NCBI RefSeq assembly: GCF_027244095.1
Contig: NC_069662.1
Location: forward strand, 11,930,501-11,994,500
DNA from: Hemicordylus capensis
Taxonomy: Eukaryota; Chordata; Lepidosauria; Squamata; Cordylidae
Reading direction: 5' to 3'
DNA: 64,000 nucleotides
Shown here: piece after piece, positions 21,571-31,929 of the stretch
Position numbering within the stretch: position 1 is the first letter of the stretch
How the letters are laid out: the number at the start of each line of letters is the position of its first letter
The notes under the pieces: generated by a model
What the model was told of the DNA's origin: nothing
The model's input: the letters and a program-made list of their open reading frames with translations, nothing else
The model's database searches: none
Program-made: the position numbers and the translations under genes

Positions 21571-22295
21571 GCATTTACCACCCTTCCCACAAACATTCTA
21601 ATTATACATGAAGATGGCTTTTCAAGAACTCCGCAAGGATACAGTGTCGGTATGGGGATTATAAAAGTGTGGCACTGGTTACATATAAATGGTGTCACAG
21701 GAGTATAAGGCTACAAAAAAATAGAACTACATGCAGGATGCCAGGATATACACAAGGCAGAATGGCAAAATGGCTCAGCATATGACATTTGAGCAACCTT
21801 AATGCTTAAATGCTTAAGGGGTCAATGCTTCAATGCTTAGGGGGTCAACCAAGCTCCCCACAACTAAGGGTGTTTGCCTTCCTTATCCCCAAACCTTCTC
21901 CACTTAGGGAGGGACTTGCTCCCCTGGTCCTCAGCTAGGATCCATCCCCTCCCTCCAAGTAACCCAAGTAGCCCAAGTAGCCCAATCCCCTCCCTCCAAG
22001 TAGCCCCATTCTTGGTCCTACCCATTCTGGACAACATAGCCTCTGAACAAAATGTCCTGTCTGCCCCAGAGGGCCCCCTCCCCATGTGCTAATGGCATGA
22101 ATAATTAACTGTCTTTTATAAATGGAAATTTAATTATTGATGCTTCCTTTATTCGGTTAAGGCAAGCCAGTAACCGCCCCACCCACACACAGAGACACCT
22201 TTAAAGCAAAATTACTACTGCTATTGTTGCTTGGCTAAAAGACGCTGCCCAGAGACCCACTCACACAACTTATTAGAATTCCCCTTTGCAAGCAT
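21571..22295. other. Intergenic DNA, no gene recognised
   Basis: A CCCAAGTAGCCCAAGTAG short direct repeat lies near 21960-21990. Nothing else assigned. Confidence 0.45.
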
Positions 22296-22480
22296 GCCCA
22301 GGGTTGAACTGGGCCGAACCAGTTCAGCCAGGTTCTAGTGTATGAACTGAACCACTGGCTTGTTCTAATGAACTGGCTCACCGACTAGTGGTTCAGTGAG
22401 AATTAAAACCAAACTGCCCAGAGTTTCACTTTCTTTCACTCCTTTCATCCTTTCACTCCCCCAAAAGCGCTATTTTTGGT
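22296..22480. repeat. Fragment rich in GAACCAGTTC-type palindromes
   Basis: GGGCCGAACCAGTTCAGCC, GAACTGAACCACTGG and GTGGTTCAGTGAG recall the interior of the TAGGGATGTGCA MITE family, but its ends are not visible. Confidence 0.4.
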
Positions 22481-22777
22481 CATTCGTCAATGAATAAAGA
22501 ACTGAGCACCTTGTTTAGGATTTTGAAGGAATGGGACCTGTTCCTCTATATTGTCTTTGGTTGCGCCTGGTGAAGGCAAGGACCAATGCTAAAGGTGCCC
22601 TCTGGGTAGGTAAGCCCCACATACCAGGTTGGTCAAAGTCAGAGGTAAATTTACTCCCTGAGGGTCTTTGCTGCAGATTTTGTTCTCATCAAAGGATGCA
22701 TACCCCTCAGCCAGGGCATGGCAATGAAATGCCATCCATCTAGACCTGGATTAGTTCACTTCCTGTGGGCACATGTG

Positions 22778-22832
22778 ATTGGCCAGGACCTTTCTTTGGC
22801 TGCTCCTACAACTTCTCGGCCTTGTATATAAG
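22778..22832 (+). promoter_or_regulatory. CCAAT-like and TATA-box promoter of the secreted-protein gene
   Basis: TATATAAG at 22825-22832 lies 40 nt before the ATG at 22872, leaving room for a short 5' UTR. An inverted CCAAT (ATTGG, 22778-22782) lies about 45 nt further upstream, a usual spacing. This is inference from motifs and position only. Confidence 0.65.
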
Positions 22833-22871
22833 CAGCCCTCATGGAGCACTAGGGAGCAAGGGAGAAGAAAG

Positions 22872-22956
22872 ATGCTGCTCATTCTGCTGACTCTCCTGGC
22901 CTTCCTGAGCGGGCAGGCGCTTGCTGCTTCTGCTGCCGCAGCCTTAAACCTCAATG
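22872..22956 (+). CDS. Signal-peptide exon (exon 1) of a secreted propeller/beta-module protein
   Basis: The first coding exon has 28 codons plus one base: MLLILLTLLAFLSGQALAAS followed by an alanine run and LNLN. A hydrophobic core (residues 2-12) and a small-residue site near A18-A19 make a classical cleavable signal peptide. The exon ends at a strong donor (ATG|GTGAGT, 22956/22957) in phase 1. The acceptor at 27351/27352 restores a glycine codon and joins directly to the large exon's frame, which otherwise has no credible start. A TATA box lies 40 nt upstream. The pairing of exons 4.4 kb apart is inferred from phase, orientation and the need for secretion. An additional small exon between them cannot be excluded. 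Confidence 0.72.
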
Positions 22957-23264
22957 GTGAGTATTGGGCAGCCAGAGGGTTTCCAACAGGTTCTTCTAGA
23001 GTAGAACCTGTGCCAAACAGGGTGTGCTGCTGAATATGCCTTTGTGTGTGTTTGTGAGTTCTTTTATAATTCTGCATACCTTAACGTTGCAAGCAGAATT
23101 GCCACTTGCTCACTAAATGCAACAAATATCTGAAAGCCAGGAGGGAATTCGAGGGCCTATGCTAGGGAACTGCGGGGGGAGATCCTAGAGGAACATCTTG
23201 GAGTCTGCCCCAGGTTGAGAAGGATCTGATCTCCTCTTGGGACTCCCCTTGTCCACTGATTTGT

Positions 23265-23630
23265 TTCTTTGTTTGTCAAATTTGTACACTGCCTGAAACT
23301 TTTGTCTCTGGGTGGTTAACAATAACATAAGACATGCACAAACATCTTAAAACAATTTAGGCAATCTAAAAATCCAAAACAGATTAAAACTTAAAAATCT
23401 AAGAAGCTGAAAAAGCTTGGGTGGAGAGGAGGGTTTTCAAATGCTTTTAAAGAATTGTCAGAGATGGAGAGGATTGTATATCAAGAGAGAGCACATTCCA
23501 CAGTCTCAGGGCAGCAATCAAGAAGGCCTGTCCCTGTGTGGTCACCAGTCAAACTGGTGGCAACTGGAGACAGGCCTCTCCAGATGACCTCAGTGAGCAG
23601 TGGGGCTCATAATGAAGAAGACACTGAGGC
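23265..23630 (-). repeat. L2-like LINE 3' fragment in intron 1
   Basis: TTGTCTCTGGGTGGTTAACA, GAGAGAGCACATTCCACAGTC and GTCACCAGTCAAACTGGTGG match the tail of the 5040-5590 element. Confidence 0.7.
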
Positions 23631-23994
23631 ACTTCATACAACACGTGCAAAGTGCCTGGCGGGGTTCTGCAGACAAGCAGCCACTCATAGCTGGGTGGTT
23701 GGATCGGCCTCCCACACGGCTGGAGGCTCCGTCACAGAGCCGATAGGGGCTGCAGGGATCAGGGGCTGCAATAAATCATGGCTGGAGATGATGGGAGATG
23801 TAGTTCAGCAAGGGCTGGAGAGCCAAGGTTGCCTTCCCTTGCCCCAGTGGATGTCTTGCACTGGGAAATGGACAGGATGAGTGTGACCCTGTCTCCCTGG
23901 CATTCTTCAGAAGCAGTCCTCATCACTAGTTATATAGTGCCCTTCTGTGTCATCTTGCAGGGATGGTGGTGGAGGGGGCACTGTTAGCAGACAG

Positions 23995-24115
23995 CGACAA
24001 TGACGGATATTTATACAGCACTTTCCAGCAAAAGTTCCCAAAGCGGCTTACATAGAGAAATTAAAAAAAAAAAGTAAAGATGGATCCCTGTCCCCAAAGG
24101 GCTCAGCATCTAAAA
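23995..24115 (+). repeat. Interspersed repeat fragment
   Basis: TATTTATACAGCACTTTCCA, GCGGCTTACATAGAGAAAT and GGATCCCTGTCCCCAAAGGG match the family at 4085. Confidence 0.6.
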
Positions 24116-24189
24116 GTCTGCAGTCATCAGAAGATGGTGTGGGGGCGGTGGGGGGAGATGGCTCCTGCTATATCCTGTGGCCTTTGGCA

Positions 24190-25075
24190 GTGATATCCAC
24201 TGGTTTTCAAGCTGGCAAAAACCTTCAATGTGGGAGCGATTGACCCTTGTGCTAACCTCCACACGGTACTGAACTTTTCTCATTGCTGGGAGGACCCTTT
24301 AGGAGACACGCAGCCCTCTCTTAAGAGCTCTGTGGGGGAAGCCTTGGGAAGGGCAACACTTCGATGGCATATCTACAACTGGGCAGACGTTTTCCTAGAA
24401 TACCTGCTGCCTCACCTTTCCCCGAGAAGAGAGGCTGCCAAGTCCTGCTCACCTGTTGCCAGGACCCTCGGGCCCCGCCCCCTTACCCTCCCCTGCTGCC
24501 ACCACAGGGGCTCCACTGAGCTCACAGTAGCCGTGAGAAGTGGTTGACTCGCTCAGGTTGGCTGGTCACACTGCTGTGTAATGATGTCAGTTCCTGGCGC
24601 TATGATGACATCATTGCCCTGTGCCACAGCCGGCAAACCTCAGCACGCCAGCAGCATCTTGTGGCTAGTGTGAGTTCTTCAGTATGGTCTGGGAGACAGC
24701 TTGAGGCTTGGCAAGGTGGCAGGTTATCAGCGGAGTGGCGGTGGTGGCACACCCCAAAATTTGAATGCAGGCTGTTGCCAATGCTGCTACACCACAGCAG
24801 CGCTTCCCAGAACTTTGTGCACACCTTCCAAAATGGTGCAGGGGCTCTAGTGGACTCCATTTCCCTTTAAAGGAGTCCCACCAGTGCTGGGCAAAGTGGA
24901 GCACTGCACGTAGGGAATGATTGCCTTCTCATGGTGCCAGGGAATCATGGTCGTCAGCTTTGGCAGAAGCTTCATACAGGCCAATATGTAAATAGTCAAG
25001 AAGCCGCACTTAGGGTTGTCAGGAGCTATCACTGGCACTGGCTCCCAGGCCTTAAACAATGAAGAGCACTCCCCA
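24190..25075. mobile_element. hAT-like non-autonomous transposon, CAGTG ends
   Basis: A longer relative of 11431-11875: it shares CCCTCTCTTAAGAGCTCTG, CCAGTGCTGGGCAAAG, CTTAGGGTTGTCAGGAGC and the AAACAATGAAGAGCACT end. Central parts differ, so one copy has an insertion or the other a deletion. Confidence 0.55.
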
Positions 25076-25289
25076 GTGGTGTTCCACCAGGCCCCATCAT
25101 GTCAATGCTGTACATCAACATGACTATGGGGAGCCATCCAGCAGAAATGGGAAAAGAGCTGGTCTTGTGGTACTAAGTATGATTTGTCCCCTTTGCTAAG
25201 CAAGGTCTGCCATGGTTTGCATTTGAACTGGAGACTACGTGAGCACTGTAGGGTATTCCCCTTAGGGGATGAGGTTGCTCTGGGAAGAG

Positions 25290-25590
25290 CACCTGCATGC
25301 TTGTGGTTACCTCCTCGGCATCTTTAGATAGAGCTGAGAGAGACTCCTGCTTGTAACCTTAGAGTAGGCCTGCTCAACTTAGGCCCCCAGCTGTTTTTGA
25401 ATTCCAATTCCCATAATCCCCAGCCACAGTGGCCAATAGCCAGGGATTATGGGAGTTGTAGGCCAACATCTGCAGGAGGGCTGAAGTTGAGCAGCCCTGC
25501 CTTAGAGAAACCACTGCCTGTCTGTGTAGACAATAATGATGGACCAATGGTCTGAATCAGTATAAGGCGGAGTTCCTAAACTCCTATGTT
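25290..25590 (+). repeat. tRNA-derived SINE (third family), split
   Basis: The body AGAGACTCCTGCTTGTAACC...AGACAATAATGATGGACC...CAATGGTCTGAATCAGTAT matches the SINE at 2090. A small hAT MITE splits it at 25365-25499. Confidence 0.75.
25365..25499. mobile_element. Small hAT MITE nested in a SINE, perfect 8-bp duplication
   Basis: The ends TAGGCCTGCTCAACTTAGG and CTGAAGTTGAGCAGCCCTG are inverted. CCTTAGAG occurs immediately before (25357-25364) and after (25500-25507). The interrupted SINE reads through once one CCTTAGAG is counted. The sister copy is at 61713-61853. Confidence 0.9.
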
Positions 25591-26480
25591 CCAAAACTTG
25601 CAAGAATGATGGTTTTATTCAGTTTGTTTACAGACTGCAGCTGGCAAATTTTCCCAGCTGGAGTTGGAAGGTTTTTCATTCCAAGTGGGAAAAATCTATG
25701 CACAGAGTATCTCGATTGGCTGCATGTCTTCCTGGTGCTGTGTACATGAAATAACCAACCCAGTTCAACGAGCACCCCTTGCTTGCATCTGGTGTCCACA
25801 TCCTCAGGGCTTCATCAGCTTAGAGAGTGCACATCCCACTACCACCACCACTTCTTCTCATTTCTGTGCTCAAAGGTCCTCAAGAACTTTCCTTTGAGAC
25901 AGGTGAAGTCAGAAACGATGGTGGCATCTGTGGTCACTCCAGGCACCAATGGGATCCAATTCCTAATGAAATGAACAACTGCCCCCCCGCCCCCCGAGAC
26001 TTCTCTGTAGGAGGCATAGTGCACACAACATTATCTTCCTACTGGAGATACTGTCTGGGACATGTCATGCCAGTCCAATCCCCTGTGAGGAAAGATGTTT
26101 CACTGGGCTTGAAGCAACCTCTGGCACCCACCACCTCAATCCCAGGATAGTTATCAGGAAGGCATTGGAGCAGAGAAATGTCAGAGGCAAGTATGGCTGC
26201 AGGATTTGGCCAAGCTCAGCCCTGCTTGTTCTGCTCACAAAAGGATGTGAACATGGCTGTATGTGTCTAATTCTGAGTGTGCCCATTCAAGCAGGGGCAT
26301 GCAATATTATGATCACCCCAGCTGAATGACTGCAGAGTTTCCACATAGCTTTATCAACTCTGATATGCAATGAAAGAGACAAAGAGGGTCTTCATTGCCA
26401 TGTCTTGTTTCTACTAGAAAAAATCCTGCTCTGAATCCCCCCCTCCCAGATCCTTCCCACACACATTCACATTCAAACAT
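25590..26480. repeat. Intron block duplicated at 31840-32725
   Basis: Shared stretches in order: TTTACAGACTGCAGCTGGCA, GGTGCTGTGTACATGAAATA, CCTCAAGAACTTTCCTTTG, ATCCTGCTCTGAATCCC and ACATTCAAACATACACAC. It is part of the tandem duplication of the secreted-protein locus. No coding potential is shared between the copies. Confidence 0.65.
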
Positions 26481-26489
26481 ACACACAAG

Positions 26490-26732
26490 TGGGGTGTGCA
26501 CGGACAGTTCATGCTGAAGCAGTTCACCCCAAACCAGGGCCAGTTCAGGGGTTTGATCGCAAACTGAAACCGGAGTGGTTCGGTCTGTGATTGAACCCAA
26601 TGAGGCCTGGTTCTGGTGAAATGGTTTGGCATGATAATAACAGGGAGGCCGGGTGGGAGTGGCGAGAGAGTGAATAAGGTCCTTACCCTTATTTGAACTG
26701 AACCGGCCAAACCAGTTCCATGCACACCCCTA
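26490..26732. mobile_element. hAT-type MITE, TAGGGATGTGCA family
   Basis: TGGGGTGTGCACGGACAG at the left and CCATGCACACCCCTA at the right. The flanks CACACAAG and CACACAAC match at 7 of 8 positions. The tandem copy at about 32745 lacks it, so it inserted after the locus duplicated. Confidence 0.8.
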
Positions 26733-26817
26733 CACACAACTCTAGGCCTTTTGAGAGTTTGTCAAACCTCACCCCCACACACCTACAATTGCCCTTTGCA
26801 TTCATAAGCATGCTTTA

Positions 26818-26836
26818 AAACACACACACACACACA
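26818..26836. repeat. (CA)n microsatellite
   Basis: About nine CA units. Confidence 0.8.
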
Positions 26837-27006
26837 ATTGTGAGAATGTGAATCTTTTTGTCTTGCCATGTCAGCATATATGCTTACACAGTGCAATTGG
26901 AGAATCAGAAAATATCTTATGGTAATGTTATTTCTTTACAGAATTGATATGCCACTATAGCCTCCAGAGTGCACCATTAGCTAGGTTGGCTGCATACTGG
27001 TTAACC

Positions 27007-27129
27007 CAAGGGTTCTCAAGCTTGTGTCCCCAGATGTTGTTGGACAACAACTCCCATTATCCGCAAGCACAATGGCCGGGGATGATGGGAGTTGTAGTCC
27101 AACATCTGGAGACCCAAGTTTAAGGACCC
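27007..27129. mobile_element. Small hAT-like palindromic MITE in intron 1
   Basis: CCCCAGATGTTGTTGGAC and GTCCAACATCTGGAG form the arms, with GGGTTCTCAAGCTTG and CAAGTTTAAGGACCC outside them. Same family as 16997 and 31652. Confidence 0.7.
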
Positions 27130-27263
27130 ATGGGCTTGATTGCAGTTGACTGTCTTATTTCTGTTGTTGACTGTCTGATTGTTGGCTGTCTTATTTATAT
27201 TGCAATTAGGTATCTACTTTTCTCCATAAGAATATGCCATAAGAAAAAAATATCATGCAGGAA

Positions 27264-27301
<38 letters not shown>
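27264..27301. repeat. (TTG)n microsatellite close to the exon 2 acceptor
   Basis: Roughly twelve to thirteen TTG units ending about 50 nt before the splice acceptor. It reads as polycysteine in the exon 2 frame but lies in the intron under the two-exon model. Confidence 0.85.
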
Positions 27302-27302
<1 letters not shown>

Positions 27303-27351
27303 AACAACACACAAATAACAAAGAACCTATCTCTTCTGCTTGCATCCAAAG

Positions 27352-28388
27352 GTGGATCTGGGATCCTTCCCAAGAGCAAAACAGAAGGAATTGATGTGTG
27401 TGGTATAAATGACAATTATTTTATTATCCGTTCGGACCTGGGCTGCTATATGAAATCAACTAATTTAAATCAGGGCTCTGGACTTGAAATATTTAGTCTA
27501 CATCTCACATGTAGGGGAGGAGAGCACTATCTGGCCCATACAGATAACAATTTTTATATCATCAAAGGGAACACTTACCGCCGTGTGACCAACCTCAGCA
27601 CTGATGCAGGTGCTAAGGTATTTGAACTCCATCCCAACTGCCGCAATGGAGACCATTACTTCTCAAATGACAGCTATTTCTACATTTTGTACAAGAAGAA
27701 AGGTATATTCCACCGTGTCTCCGACTTGAGTACAGATAGTTATGCTACCGAGGAGAAGATTCATCCTGATCTCAGAGATGGGCTCTATTACTGGGGTACC
27801 AAACAGTACATCTATTACATGAGACCGCATCATATTTGGGGAATTGAATACTCCCAAACCACCAACTTAAATCGCAACTTGAATCCTGACACCTTTTCCT
27901 TCCATCGTGATGTGATCAGCTTCCTCCCTGGAGGGATTTCTCTAACTTATGGTCCATGTGTTGGTGTCTGGGAAGCTATCAGGATCATTGATAATGAGAA
28001 CAATAAAGTGAATATTACTTTTGAAGAACAAGTTGTTAGGAAAGTTGGATTTGAAAAACAGAGGATATCCACTATTCAAAACAACTGGGAGATAAGTGTT
28101 TCTGTTGATTTAGATCCAGGAGGCCTCCTGCAGTTACTTCTGCAGACCCAGTTGTCCTTGGACTTTGAATATGGTGGGACCAGTGTTAATACTGATAAAG
28201 AATCATGGAGTGAAGCCACTGAAGTGACAGATAAAATGTTCTTCACTGTGCTTCCCAAGACTACAGTTGCACTTTGGAAATACAAACTGTCCTTTGGCAA
28301 ACATGATGTCCTGTTCTGCCGTGACATCGCACTTACCGAAGGTCGTAAGCCGCCTAGTTTCATTCCCTTGCCATCTTCACATGCTTAG
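27352..28388 (+). CDS. Main exon (exon 2) of a secreted propeller-like/beta-module protein
   Basis: Encodes residues 29-373 of a predicted 373-residue secreted protein. Four imperfect ~45-residue repeats are visible, with pattern H-x-x-x-R-x-G-x-x-Y...(Y/F)-x-I...(R/Y)-x-(V/T)-x-(D/N)-L (for example HLTCRGGEHYLAHTDNNFYI, HPNCRNGDHYFSNDSYFYIL, HPDLRDGLYYWGTKQYIYYM). This suggests a small beta-propeller or tachylectin-like lectin domain. SFHRDVISFLPGGISLTYGP closes it. The last ~110 residues (VRKVGF..., LSLDFEYGGTSVN, WSEATEVTDKMFFTVLPKTT, LWKYKLSFG) are beta-rich with alternating polar residues and resemble the pore-module region of aerolysin-like proteins. I recall related uncharacterised fish and amphibian proteins but know no accepted name. 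The acceptor is TCCAAAG|GT. Role (defence, mucosal or venom-related) is unknown. The frame is clean to TAG. A decayed tandem copy lies 6.4 kb downstream. Confidence 0.85.
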
Positions 28389-29394
28389 CCCAAAAGACCA
28401 CAATGAGCCTCTTCAGGATTTTAATTCTGGCTTGTGACATGTTTAATCTTGGGTCAGTTGAGTGTGTCCACAGGCAGACATCACTTAGAGGGGTGTTTTG
28501 TGGTTTCCTCCCCTCCCCTTACTCTCGAAAGCTTCATGTGTAGGGATGGTGTGGACGAATCATCAGCCAGTGATTGGCAGATATGAAGAGGACACATTCA
28601 GACAGTGATAAAGACCCTCTCTAGTTCACTACAGGCAGCAGGTAGGGGTGGCTCCTGCATGAGGTGAAATGAGCAATGGCCTTAGGTGGTGGGTGATCCA
28701 TGGGGCAGTGAGTGCAGGTCCTGGTCCTGTATCCTGCAACTGCAGGTGTCAATCCACCCCATCCCTGCTGTTGGGACTGCCATCACCCCACCTTCTCTCT
28801 GATGCCACATCTTTTCCAGGTCCTTTGTTTTGTTGGTCTTGCCCTCTTGACTGGGGCCCTGGGCTGGAGCCTGTTAATTTTTTTGACAGCGCTCTTCCCT
28901 TTTTCCTTCTCCTCTCCCTTCCCAGAGCACACTCTTTTAGAGAGTCTTTAAAAAAATTTGTTTATATCGGGTAGGTTCCTTAGTGTTTAGCTTTTATTGA
29001 TCACTTTTCATTTCAAAATATCTAATTGTAGTTTTAGCCTGGGCTTTTAATTTTTTGAGAAATTTGATTAATTTTTAATTGTTCTATATTGGATCGATTT
29101 TATTAATGTTTTATGCTGCCCCAAGCAACAGTGCACTGTTTACATATTTTAACAAATAATATGAATATGATGAATATTTATATGCCGCTTTTTGGAACCT
29201 CATCTGGATGGCTTTGCATCTTTCTCACTAAGAGCAACCTCAGGTGTAGGAAGAGATAGACTCTGTGGAGGGCTGAGATTGCTCGTCCCTAGAGTAGTTA
29301 GAGCCACAGCTACTGACCTACCTTCATTCAAACAATATGCAATGACTTTGTTGTTTCTCGGCTGTTAATTAATGTTTATATACCATTTATTCAC
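28389..29394. other. 3' flank of the secreted-protein gene
   Basis: It matches the 3' flank of the downstream copy as far as about 28760 / 35400 (shared GCCCAAAAGAC, TGTCCACAGGCAG, CCCTCTCTAG). No canonical AATAAA was seen in the first 600 bases. Confidence 0.55.
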
Positions 29395-29745
29395 CAACAC
29401 TCTCAGATTAAGTCTGTATGGTCTAAACTCAAGGGTTATAGAAAAGAGCTACAGTGCTCTTTTCAACAAGCTCATGTAGTAATTGCTGGTGATTTCAATG
29501 CCAGATTGGTAACTGATGACAAACTGTTGTATGCTAAATTTCAATGTTTCCCTCCTGCTTATGAGGTCCCCTTACCACTTATTTCCCATCAATTCAAGGA
29601 TAGAGTAGGGAACTATGCAGGTCTATGTTTGTCTCAAACCTTTGAAAGACTAAATCTACATCTGTTAAATGGTGCCACAGCTGATGACCATCTGAGCATA
29701 CTTTCTGGGCTGGTTCCAGATTTTCCACAATTGATTACATAACAA
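29395..29745 (+). mobile_element. Non-LTR retrotransposon endonuclease fragment
   Basis: The forward frame reads FQQAHVVIAGDFNARL, then DRVGNYAGLCLSQTFERLNLHLLNG. GDFNAR and the N-x-x-G-x-x-L...L-x-L-L-N-G spacing are hallmarks of the apurinic-type endonuclease domain of LINE ORF2. No reverse transcriptase follows. The clade is uncertain. Confidence 0.75.
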
Positions 29746-29924
29746 TCTATCCAGGTTTACTAACACTTCTGGAGCAATTTACAATTGCTAGCCATCCAGA
29801 CAGTGGCCATCTGCCACCCCTGGCCATCCACATGGTGGCTAGAATACTTTGAAAGATCAGTGGTTCAGCCTCATGGCGGTGGGGTGAAGGGCTCACAGCG
29901 GTGATGGCAGGAGCCCCCACATGG

Positions 29925-29998
29925 GCCTTTGGAGGCCCCTTAGACCTTGGAGGCCATGAGTTGGGGCCCCAAGGTCTAGGGGTAAAAGCACCTCTGGC
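29925..29998. repeat. Partial MITE with CAGAGGTGC ends
   Basis: GGCCTTTGGAGGCCCC, CCCCAAGGTCTAGGGGTAAA and AGCACCTCTG match the right part of 11181-11375. It sits where the downstream copy of the secreted-protein locus would have its first exon. Confidence 0.6.
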
Positions 29999-30004
29999 TT
30001 CTCT

Positions 30005-30300
30005 TGTGCTTCACTGCAGCTTCTTTTGTAACTATGCCACTAAGCCCTTAATATTGTAGTTAGAATTGCGACTTGCTCACCGCCTGCTAGGAGTATCTGA
30101 ACACCAGGAGAGAATTCTAAGGCCTCTGCTGGAGTATTGTAGAAAGGCTCCTACAGAAACTTGCAAGAATCTGCCCCAACTTGAGAAAGATCTGATTCCC
30201 TCCCCTTGGGACTCACCAGGAAGGTGCACATGGCTGAAGGGGCACTAATGTCCATTGATCAGCTCCTTTCTCTATACATGTGTCCATCTTCATCCACCAA
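30005..30300. repeat. Left part of the tandem copy, paired with 23045-23265
   Basis: GAATTGCGACTTGCTCAC, GAGAGAATTCTAAGGCC, CTGCCCCAACTTGAGAAAG and CTTGGGACTC match copy-one intron sequence starting about 100 bp after its first exon. The duplicated homology therefore begins just past exon 1. Confidence 0.7.
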
Positions 30301-30399
30301 GTTATCTTGTTCCACAGCTGCTGACAAAAAGCACAGATAGCCAGGAGGACCCAGTCATTTGTTGAATATAATAGCCTTCTCATGCAGGCTTTGGGAGAT

Positions 30400-30665
30400 G
30401 ATACTAATACTAATACTACTAATACTATGAATATTTATATACTGCTCTTCAACCAAAGTGCTCAAAGCAATTTACATAGAAAAATACATAAATCAGATGG
30501 CTACCTGTCCCCAAAGGATTCACAGTCTAAAAAGAAACATAAAGAAAATACCAGCAACAGCCACTGGAAGGATGCTCTGCCAGAGTTGGATAGGGCCAGT
30601 TGCTCTCCCCCGCTAAATATAAGAGAATCGCCACTTTAAAAGGTGTCTCTTTGCTCAGTTAGCAG
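30400..30665 (+). repeat. Interspersed repeat, same family as 4085-4375
   Basis: ATTTATATACTGCTCTTCAA, CAACAGCCACTGGAAGGATG and AGAGAATCGCCACTTTAAAA. Confidence 0.7.
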
Positions 30666-31640
30666 CTTTTATCTTGCACAAAATGCCAAAAAAAAAAAAG
30701 TCTTTCCAGGAAGCTATGCAGAGTGAAGAGATTATTTTTTTAAAAAAACAAAAATGATAAAGATGTCAGGAAAACTAGAGAGAAATGGGGAAAGTCCTTC
30801 TCCCCTTTGTCTGCAAATGTGTTGCCTTTTGTTTGTACAAAACTAGAGGCACAAATATTTTAGACATGCGGATGTGGGATGGAAGGCACACATTCCTTAA
30901 TGTCTCAAGAGGGCTCAGGGCAGCCACTGTCGAAATAATTCCAGTTGAAGGCGGAGTAGCCTGTGAAATGGGGGCGGGGGGGCGCACAGCAACAAACTCC
31001 ATACCCTCCCATTCTTCAGCCTTGTTCAGGTTTTAGAATAATCTTTCCCTCGAGTTTCATGGAAGCAGCAATGGCCCCTATGTCTGTTCCACCCACACAT
31101 GTTTCTGTCTCCAGATTAAGGGAGAGAGAAGGCAAACTATCACTCCCTACTGTGGTTTCTGCTTTGAAGATCTATTGGGAAAAGGAGGGAGTGAACACAG
31201 AGCAGAAAACAGAAGCACTTCCTTTGGAGTGTGGGGAGATACGTCCCACATTTGGAACACAAATGATGTGTCCCATCAGGGCTGGCTGCAGAGGTTTTGG
31301 TGCCCCAGGTGAAGTTTGACTCTGGCATGCCCTCTGCTGAAAAAGGGTGGATCTGCAGCTTTAACTTGAGCTGTTGCCAGGCCTGCCCAGATTTCTGCTC
31401 CCAGTTTACATGTGGTGGAGGGTAGCTGAGCCAAAAGGGATGAGGCACACAGCTGGGAGGCCAACCAATTCCTGCCCTTCCTCTATTGTCACTACTCCCC
31501 CACCCCTCAGCAGGGCAGGCCCTGCAGTCTTCAGGGCCAGGCAACCTTTCTGTCTCCTTGAGAGGCAGCTTTAACATGATTTATTTACTGTGGGGGTGGG
31601 TGAGTGGGCAGTGCCCCCCAGCCCCCCCCAAAAGAATTTG
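30666..31640. other. Intergenic DNA with no recognised gene
   Basis: Nothing assigned. Overlapping ORFs on both strands near 31140-31570 follow GC-rich composition and lack family features. Confidence 0.5.
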
Positions 31641-31651
31641 GTACCCTAGAT

Positions 31652-31787
31652 CAGGGATTCTCAACGTTGAGTCCCTAGGTGTTTTTGGACTTCAGCTCCC
31701 ATAATCCCCAGCCCCAGTGGCCTTTGGTTGGAGATGATGGAAGTTGAAGTCCAATAACATCTGGAGACCCAACGTTGAGAATCCTTG
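31652..31787. mobile_element. Small hAT MITE with near-perfect 8-bp duplication
   Basis: CAGGGATTCTCAACGTTGAG at the left and CAACGTTGAGAATCCTTG at the right. The flanks CCCTAGAT (31644-31651) and ACCTAGAT (31788-31795) match at 7 of 8 positions. Confidence 0.85.
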
Positions 31788-31929
31788 ACCTAGATGACTG
31801 CCTAGGTCTGCCTTGTGGATGGCCTGGCCCCGTGCTCTACTTAGCTTGTTTGTGGACTGCAACTGGCAGGCTTTTCCAGCTTGAGTCAAAAGGTTTTCAG
31901 TCCCAAGAGGGAGAAACTCCTGCTAACTG

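Noticed and set aside
27255-27351. Polycysteine N-terminus in frame with the secreted-protein main exon
   Set aside because: It is the reading of a (TTG)n microsatellite just before a splice acceptor. A signal-peptide exon upstream matches in phase.
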